Both the position numbers and the translations under genes were made by a program. This document shows positions 59,127 to 64,000 of a stretch of DNA of 64,000 nucleotides, in pieces; position 1 is the first letter of the stretch; the number at the start of each line of letters is the position of its first letter. The DNA lies in assembly GCF_050750585.1 (NCBI RefSeq), contig NZ_JBOJLM010000018.1:3619-67618 (forward strand), in the 5' to 3' direction. The notes under the pieces are model-generated. The model saw only the letters and a list, made by a program, of their open reading frames with translations, had not been told where the DNA came from and did not search any database. This DNA comes from Salinimicrobium sp050750585. GTDB lineage: Bacteria; Bacteroidota; Bacteroidia; Flavobacteriales; Flavobacteriaceae.

Positions 59127-59702
59127 ATGAAGATTTATACTAAAACCGGCGACAAGGGAACAACCGCTCTGTTTGGCGGTACCCGCGTTCCAAAACACCA
59201 TATTCGCATTGATAGCTACGGCACGGTAGATGAGCTAAATTCACACCTGGGCCTTATGCGCGACCAGCAAGTAGATGAGCACAGCCGCGAGATTGTTATA
59301 AAGATCCAGGACCGTTTGTTCACCCTGGGAGCTATTCTTGCCACCGATCCTGAAAAGGCAGTGCTCAAAAATGGCAAAGAACGCCTCAATATCCCGAGGA
59401 TCTCTATGGAAGATATTGAACTTCTTGAACAGGAAATTGACAGGATGAATGAAGAGTTACCGTCCATGACACACTTCATACTCCCCGGCGGTCATCAAAC
59501 CGTGTCAGTTTGTCACGTAGCCCGCTGTGTGTGCCGCAGGGCCGAGCGTCTTGCCACTGCTCTTTATGAAATTGAACCTTTTGAGGAGCAGGTGCTGCAG
59601 TATCTTAACCGCCTAAGTGACTATCTTTTTGTGCTGGCACGAAAGTTGTCTCATGATTTACAGGTGAAAGAAGTTAAATGGATCCCACAAAAGAACTCCT
59701 AA
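59127..59702 (+). CDS. Cob(I)alamin adenosyltransferase, PduO type
   Basis: A 191-residue enzyme that transfers adenosyl from ATP to cob(I)alamin. MKIYTKTGDKGTTALFGGTR (1-20) is the ATP-binding start, DSYGTVDELNSHLGLMRD, FILPGGHQTVSVCHVARCVC then RRAERLATAL with the catalytic Arg and Glu, and LNRLSDYLFVLARKL at the end. It makes coenzyme B12 for mutases. No other cobalamin gene is nearby. Confidence 0.95.
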   Translation: MKIYTKTGDKGTTALFGGTRVPKHHIRIDSYGTVDELNSHLGLMRDQQVDEHSREIVIKIQDRLFTLGAILATDPEKAVLKNGKERLNIPRISMEDIELLEQEIDRMNEELPSMTHFILPGGHQTVSVCHVARCVCRRAERLATALYEIEPFEEQVLQYLNRLSDYLFVLARKLSHDLQVKEVKWIPQKNS

Positions 59703-59824
59703 ATAGATTTCAACCAGTTTCTCTGCAGAAATCCTCTATTTTTAAAGGAAATACAGTAGATACCACGTTCTTAAAATTAGTGATAAAAAGATGATTTTTT
59801 TCTTGACTTTCTCGTCAAAAAAAT

Positions 59825-59832
59825 TATTTTTG
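59825..59832 (+). promoter_or_regulatory. -7 box of the DUF2795 gene
   Basis: TATTTTTG fits TAnnTTTG, with ttttttcttgactttctc upstream at about the -33 distance. It ends 23 bases before the ATG. Confidence 0.55.
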
Positions 59833-59855
59833 CAAAAATTTAAACCGATTAACCG

Positions 59856-60077
59856 ATGTATTGGACATTAGAATTAGCATCCTATCTTAGCGATGCACCA
59901 TGGCCCGCCACAAAAGATGAGTTAATTGATTACGCCATCAGGACGGGTGCTCCCCTGGAGGTTGTCGAAAACCTACAGGCGATTGAAGATGAAGGGGATT
60001 CCTATGATTCAATAGAGGAAATCTGGCCAGATTACCCTACAGATGAGGATTACCTCTGGAATGAAGATGAATATTAA
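59856..60077 (+). CDS. DUF2795 protein
   Basis: A 73-residue acidic protein: MYWTLELASYLSDAPWPATK, DELIDYAIRTGAPLEVVENL and QAIEDEGDSYDSIEEIWPDY. The DxPWPATKDELIDYAxRxGAP pattern marks this small family, widespread in Bacteroidota and always of this length. Function unknown. It has its own promoter and terminator, so it is transcribed alone, just before secA. Confidence 0.93.
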   Translation: MYWTLELASYLSDAPWPATKDELIDYAIRTGAPLEVVENLQAIEDEGDSYDSIEEIWPDYPTDEDYLWNEDEY

Positions 60078-60098
60078 AAGCACACCACAATAAAAGCA

Positions 60099-60130
60099 GA
60101 AAAAAGTCTCAGATTTGAGGCTTTTTTTTT
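60099..60130 (+). terminator. Rho-independent terminator after the DUF2795 gene
   Basis: The stem AAAAAGtCTCA pairs with TGAGgCTTTTT across a short loop (gatt) and is followed by a run of T. This separates the gene from secA. Confidence 0.85.
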
Positions 60131-60133
60131 GCT

Positions 60134-60141
60134 TAACTTTG
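60134..60141 (+). promoter_or_regulatory. -7 box of secA
   Basis: TAACTTTG fits TAnnTTTG; it lies right after the terminator T-run and 24 bases before the ATG at 60166. Confidence 0.5.
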
Positions 60142-60165
60142 AAATATTAAATACCACAAAAACAT

Positions 60166-63100
60166 ATGAGTTTTTTAGATACCGTATTGAAAGTTTTTGT
60201 CGGCGACAAGTCTAAAAAAGACATTAAGGAAATTCAGCCTATAGTCAACAAGATACTCGCTCTCGAAAAAGAATTTGAAGCTCTTAGCCTGGATGAACTG
60301 CGCGAAAAGACAGTTACTTTCAAAACAAGGATCAAAGATGCACTTAAGGAGGTGAATGAACAAATCACTAACCTTAATACTGAAGCCGATGCATCTGAAG
60401 ACATTACCCGCAAAGAAGATATCTACGCCGAAATAGACGCCTTAAAAGAAAAATCTTACGAAATATCTGAAGGTGTCCTTAACGAGATTCTCCCCGAAGC
60501 CTTTGCCACTGTAAAGGAAACTGCCAAACGATTTAAAGACAATCCACAACTTAAAGTCACAGCATCAGCTTATGATCGTGAACTTTCTGCAGAAAAAGAT
60601 TATGTAAATCTCGATGGTGATTATGCCGTATGGAACAACTCGTGGGATGCAGCCGGGAAACCAATTACCTGGGATATGGTGCACTACGATGTGCAGCTTA
60701 TAGGCGGGGTTGCCATGCACCAGGGAAAAATCGCCGAGATGCAAACCGGGGAAGGTAAAACCCTTGTTGCAACGCTCCCAATGTACCTCAATGCCCTTAC
60801 CGGCAATGGTGTTCACCTGGTAACGGTGAACGACTACCTGGCTAAACGTGATAGCGCCTGGATGGCACCACTTTTCCAGTTCCACGGACTTTCTATAGAT
60901 TGTATTGATTATCACAGGCCAAATTCTGCTTCCCGCAGAAAGGCTTATAACGCTGATATCACCTACGGAACCAATAATGAATTTGGTTTCGATTATCTGC
61001 GTGATAACATGTCGCATTCTCCCGATGATCTTGTACAGCGGCCCCACAACTACGCTATAGTAGATGAGGTGGATTCGGTGTTGGTAGATGATGCCAGAAC
61101 TCCATTGATCATTTCAGGACCAATCCCTAAAGGAGACATTCATGAATTTGACCAGCTAAAACCTGCTGTGGCGAATATTGTTGAGGTTCAGCGTAAATAT
61201 CTTACCGGGGTTCTTGCTGAAGCTAAAAAACTTATCGCCGCAGGAGATACTGAAGAAGGTGGGTTAAAATTGCTTCGCGTGTACCGCGGACTTCCAAAGA
61301 ATAAAGCGCTCATTAAATATTTGAGTGAAGAAGGTGTTAAGGCCTTACTTCAAAAAACAGAAAACAAGTACATGGCCGACAACAACCGGGAAATGCCGAA
61401 GGTTGACGCCGAACTGTACTTTGTGATCGAAGAGAAAAACAACCAGATTGATCTTACAGATAAAGGGATCGAATTCCTTTCTGGGAAAGATGATCCCGAC
61501 TTCTTCGTAATGCCCGAGATTGGGATGGAGATCGCCAAGATTGAAAAAGAAGGGCTTTCTAAAGAACAAGAAGCTGAAAAGAAAGAAGACCTTTTTCGTG
61601 ATTATAGCGTGAAAAGTGAACGCATACACACCATGCGTCAGCTGTTAAAGGCTTACACCCTGTTTGAAAAAGACACAGAGTATGTGGTGATGGACAATAA
61701 GGTGAAGATCGTAGATGAGCAAACCGGGCGTATCATGGAAGGCCGCCGTTATAGTGATGGGCTCCACCAGGCGATTGAAGCCAAGGAGAGTGTAAAGATC
61801 GAAGATGCAACGCAGACCTTTGCTACGGTTACTCTTCAGAATTACTTCAGGATGTACAGCAAACTTTCGGGTATGACCGGTACTGCTGTGACCGAAGCCG
61901 GGGAATTATGGGAGATCTACAAACTTGATGTGGTAGAAATTCCAACGAACCGTCCTATCGCAAGGCAAGATAAAGAAGACCTGGTTTATAAAACCAAACG
62001 TGAGAAATACAATGCCGTAATTGATCATGTGACCGATCTTTCAAGGGCCGGGAGACCTGTACTTATTGGTACTACTTCCGTAGAAATTTCAGAATTACTT
62101 AGTAGGATGCTTACGCTTCGAAAAGTTCCTCACAACGTATTGAACGCGAAGCTCCATAAAAAAGAGGCCGATATTGTTGCCGAAGCCGGTAACAGTGGCG
62201 TCGTGACCATTGCCACCAACATGGCCGGTCGTGGTACCGATATCAAGCTTTCTCCTGAAGTGAAAAAAGCAGGGGGTCTTGCAATTGTAGGTACAGAGCG
62301 TCACGATTCGAGACGTGTTGACAGGCAGCTTAGAGGTCGTGCCGGTCGTCAGGGAGATCCAGGTAGCTCGCAATTCTACGTGTCTCTTGAAGACAATTTG
62401 ATGCGCCTTTTTGGTTCAGAAAAAATCGCCAAATTGATGGACCGTATGGGGCTGGAAGAAGGAGAAGTGATTCAGCATTCCATGATCTCAAAATCTATTG
62501 AGCGCGCCCAGAAGAAGGTAGAAGAGAACAACTTTGGTGTACGTAAGCGTCTGTTAGAATATGATGATGTGATGAACGCACAACGTGAGGTGGTTTACAA
62601 GCGCCGTTACCATGCACTTTTTGGAGACCGTTTGCGCGTGGACATCGCTAATATGATCTATGATACTTCGGAAAGTATTGCCGAAACAAATAAAATGGCA
62701 AGCGATTTCAAGAACTTTGAATTTGAATTGATCCGCTATTTCTCCATGAGCTCTCCTATTACTGAAGAAGAGTTTGATAAAATGGACTTCCAGAAGATCG
62801 CACAGGTGATCTATAAAGCTGCTTATGAGCATTATCGCAATAAAATGAAGAGCAGTGCCGAAGCTGCCTACCCAGTGATCAAGCAGGTGTGGGAAGATAA
62901 GGGCAATAACTTTGAAAGAATTGCAGTTCCCTTTACCGACGGGGTGAAAACCCTACAGGTGGTGACAAATCTGGAAAAAGCTTATGAAACTGAAGGAAAG
63001 CAATTAATCACCGATTTCGAAAAGAACATAAGTTTAGCCATTATTGATGATGCGTGGAAGACCCACCTTCGCAAAATGGATGAGCTTAAGCAGAGCGTTC

Positions 63101-63525
63101 AGCTGGCGGTGCACGAGCAAAAAGATCCGCTTTTGATCTATAAGTTTGAAGCCTTTGAGCTGTTCAAGGTAATGCTTGACCAGGTGAATAAAGATGTGAT
63201 CTCCTTCCTTTTCAAAGGAGAACTTCCTGTACCAAACCCAGAGCAGATAAGGGAGGTGAGACAGACCAGGAAAAGAGAGGAAGTCGAAACTACAAAAGAA
63301 GAGATCCCGAACATGGACGAGAGAGCTGCGCAGAGCAGGGCCGCAGGCCAAACTCAGCAGCGCCGCCCGCAGGTGACCGAAACCATTACCCGCGAACGTC
63401 CTAAAATTGGTCGTAACGACAAAGTAACAATCAAGAACGTAATGACCGGTGAGAACAAGAGCATGAAGTTCAAGCAAGCCATCCCGCTATTAGACAAAGG
63501 AGACTGGGTGCTTGTTGATGAATAG
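60166..63525 (+). CDS. secA: Preprotein translocase ATPase SecA
   Basis: An 1119-residue motor for protein export through SecYEG. MQTGEGKTLVATLPMYLNAL holds Walker A (195-199), GTNNEFGFDYLRDNM, AIVDEVDSVLVDDARTPLII, IATNMAGRGTDIKL and RQLRGRAGRQGDPGSSQFYV are all classic. It is longer than the E. coli protein (901) because of insertions near residues 70-100 and 335-440, usual in Bacteroidota. The C-terminus lacks the CxC zinc finger and ends in a short beta-type tail (KVTIKNVMTGENKSMKF). Confidence 0.97.
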   Translation: MSFLDTVLKVFVGDKSKKDIKEIQPIVNKILALEKEFEALSLDELREKTVTFKTRIKDALKEVNEQITNLNTEADASEDITRKEDIYAEIDALKEKSYEISEGVLNEILPEAFATVKETAKRFKDNPQLKVTASAYDRELSAEKDYVNLDGDYAVWNNSWDAAGKPITWDMVHYDVQLIGGVAMHQGKIAEMQTGEGKTLVATLPMYLNALTGNGVHLVTVNDYLAKRDSAWMAPLFQFHGLSIDCIDYHRPNSASRRKAYNADITYGTNNEFGFDYLRDNMSHSPDDLVQRPHNYAIVDEVDSVLVDDARTPLIISGPIPKGDIHEFDQLKPAVANIVEVQRKYLTGVLAEAKKLIAAGDTEEGGLKLLRVYRGLPKNKALIKYLSEEGVKALLQKTENKYMADNNREMPKVDAELYFVIEEKNNQIDLTDKGIEFLSGKDDPDFFVMPEIGMEIAKIEKEGLSKEQEAEKKEDLFRDYSVKSERIHTMRQLLKAYTLFEKDTEYVVMDNKVKIVDEQTGRIMEGRRYSDGLHQAIEAKESVKIEDATQTFATVTLQNYFRMYSKLSGMTGTAVTEAGELWEIYKLDVVEIPTNRPIARQDKEDLVYKTKREKYNAVIDHVTDLSRAGRPVLIGTTSVEISELLSRMLTLRKVPHNVLNAKLHKKEADIVAEAGNSGVVTIATNMAGRGTDIKLSPEVKKAGGLAIVGTERHDSRRVDRQLRGRAGRQGDPGSSQFYVSLEDNLMRLFGSEKIAKLMDRMGLEEGEVIQHSMISKSIERAQKKVEENNFGVRKRLLEYDDVMNAQREVVYKRRYHALFGDRLRVDIANMIYDTSESIAETNKMASDFKNFEFELIRYFSMSSPITEEEFDKMDFQKIAQVIYKAAYEHYRNKMKSSAEAAYPVIKQVWEDKGNNFERIAVPFTDGVKTLQVVTNLEKAYETEGKQLITDFEKNISLAIIDDAWKTHLRKMDELKQSVQLAVHEQKDPLLIYKFEAFELFKVMLDQVNKDVISFLFKGELPVPNPEQIREVRQTRKREEVETTKEEIPNMDERAAQSRAAGQTQQRRPQVTETITRERPKIGRNDKVTIKNVMTGENKSMKFKQAIPLLDKGDWVLVDE

Positions 63526-63562
63526 TAAGTGATCAGTGGTCCGCTGGCTTTAAATATTACAT

Positions 63563-63605
63563 ATTCTCCCCTTTCTGAGGGGAGATGTCCTAAGGACAGA
63601 GGGAT
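63563..63605. repeat. Palindromic repeat after secA
   Basis: ctcccctttctgaggggag followed by atgtcctaaggacagaggg is a small two-hairpin repeat of a type common between Bacteroidota genes. It sits just before the terminator. Confidence 0.6.
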
Positions 63606-63650
63606 AAAGCCTGGAAAGCAAAATTGCTTTTCAGGCTTTATCTTTTTATT
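63603..63650 (+). terminator. Rho-independent terminator of secA
   Basis: A long stem: GATAAAGCCTGgAAAGCA pairs with TGCTTTtCAGGCTTTATC around an aaat loop, followed by ttttt. One of the clearest terminators in the window. Confidence 0.92.
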
Positions 63651-63702
63651 CTGCTTTATTTGTTCCAATTTTCATTAAGTTTAAAGAACCAACTAAACTA
63701 CA

Positions 63703-64000
63703 ATGAGAAAACACCTTTTTGAAATCAAGTGGGCGATCATCTTTTCTGTCGCTATGATACTCTGGATGCTGGGAGAAAAACTCTTTGGCCTGCACGACGA
63801 ATACATTGCAGAACATTCATTTTACACCAGCTTTTTTGCCATAGTGGCTATTGGTATTTACCTGCTCGCCCTCTACGATAAAAGGAAAAATTACTACAAC
63901 GGTGTGATGAGCTGGCAGGAAGGCTTTAAATCGGGAGCCTTTTTAACCCTTGGTATCGTGATCCTCTCCCCTTTTGTACAACTCCTAATAATTGAAGTGA
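63703..64000 (+). CDS. DUF4199 membrane protein, partial
   Basis: The frame from ATG 63703 stays open to the window end (99 residues seen). It has membrane helices near IKWAIIFSVAMILWMLG, FFAIVAIGIYLLALY and FLTLGIVILSPFVQLLI, and YNGVMSWQEGFKSGAFLT between them, the conserved loop of DUF4199 proteins. Function unknown. It is probably followed by a glycosyltransferase or similar gene in other Flavobacteriaceae, but that cannot be seen here. Confidence 0.85.
   Translation, partial: MRKHLFEIKWAIIFSVAMILWMLGEKLFGLHDEYIAEHSFYTSFFAIVAIGIYLLALYDKRKNYYNGVMSWQEGFKSGAFLTLGIVILSPFVQLLIIEV

Noticed and set aside
60565..61047. A 160-residue minus-strand reading frame
   Set aside because: It is antisense to secA in its most conserved part and has no features of its own.
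1..64000. Ribosomal or transfer RNA genes, prophage or conjugative element
   Set aside because: No rRNA or tRNA-like sequence was recognised and no integrase, phage structural or conjugation gene was seen.

Overview
The window looks like a marine member of the Flavobacteriaceae (Bacteroidota). The grounds are Bacteroidota-type promoters (TAnnTTTG at -7), a long SecA without the zinc-finger tail, DUF2795, DUF3276 and DUF4199 proteins, S23-type four-helix proteins, and a sulfotransferase in a surface-polysaccharide locus. Genus and species cannot be fixed from the sequence alone.

From 1 to about 28.5 kb, 28 closely packed or overlapping genes run on the minus strand. They form one large polysaccharide island: about 17 glycosyltransferases, four SAM methyltransferases (one FkbM type), a WecB-type 2-epimerase, a DegT aminotransferase, a sulfotransferase, a possible GT42-like sialyltransferase relative, and a Wzm/Wzt ABC exporter whose ATPase has a C-terminal cargo domain. 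The likely promoter side is the divergent gap at 28.48-28.72 kb.

From 28.7 to 44 kb the genes are mostly on the plus strand and loosely spaced. They include a deacetylase-formyltransferase pair, more glycosyltransferases, a pyruvyltransferase, a neuB-neuC-neuA set for making and activating a nonulosonic acid (sialic acid in the simplest reading), and an AsnB-type amidotransferase. The spaces between them are filled with REP palindromes, short tandem 'phrase' repeats, a ten-copy heptamer array, a toxin-antitoxin pair, a GIY-YIG nuclease and an S23 protein. From 44.2 to 50.1 kb, back on the minus strand, are GDP-L-fucose genes (gmd, fcl), a second S23 gene, and the Wzc/Wza export pair.

From 50.3 kb onward the window leaves the island. 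It holds an ABC-F ATPase, a REP-flanked RAYT transposase, a large primase-helicase of the TOTE conflict-system type, a methyltransferase with intergenic repeat DNA built into its reading frame, an ABC ATPase, two small unlisted membrane-protein paralogues, a cobalamin adenosyltransferase, DUF2795, secA and the start of a DUF4199 gene.

Together, the island genes would supply GDP-fucose, UDP-ManNAc and a CMP-nonulosonate, assemble them with many glycosyltransferases, decorate the chain (methyl, sulfate, pyruvate, formyl, amide) and export it. No Wzx flippase, Wzy polymerase or initiating phosphoglycosyl transferase was seen here.
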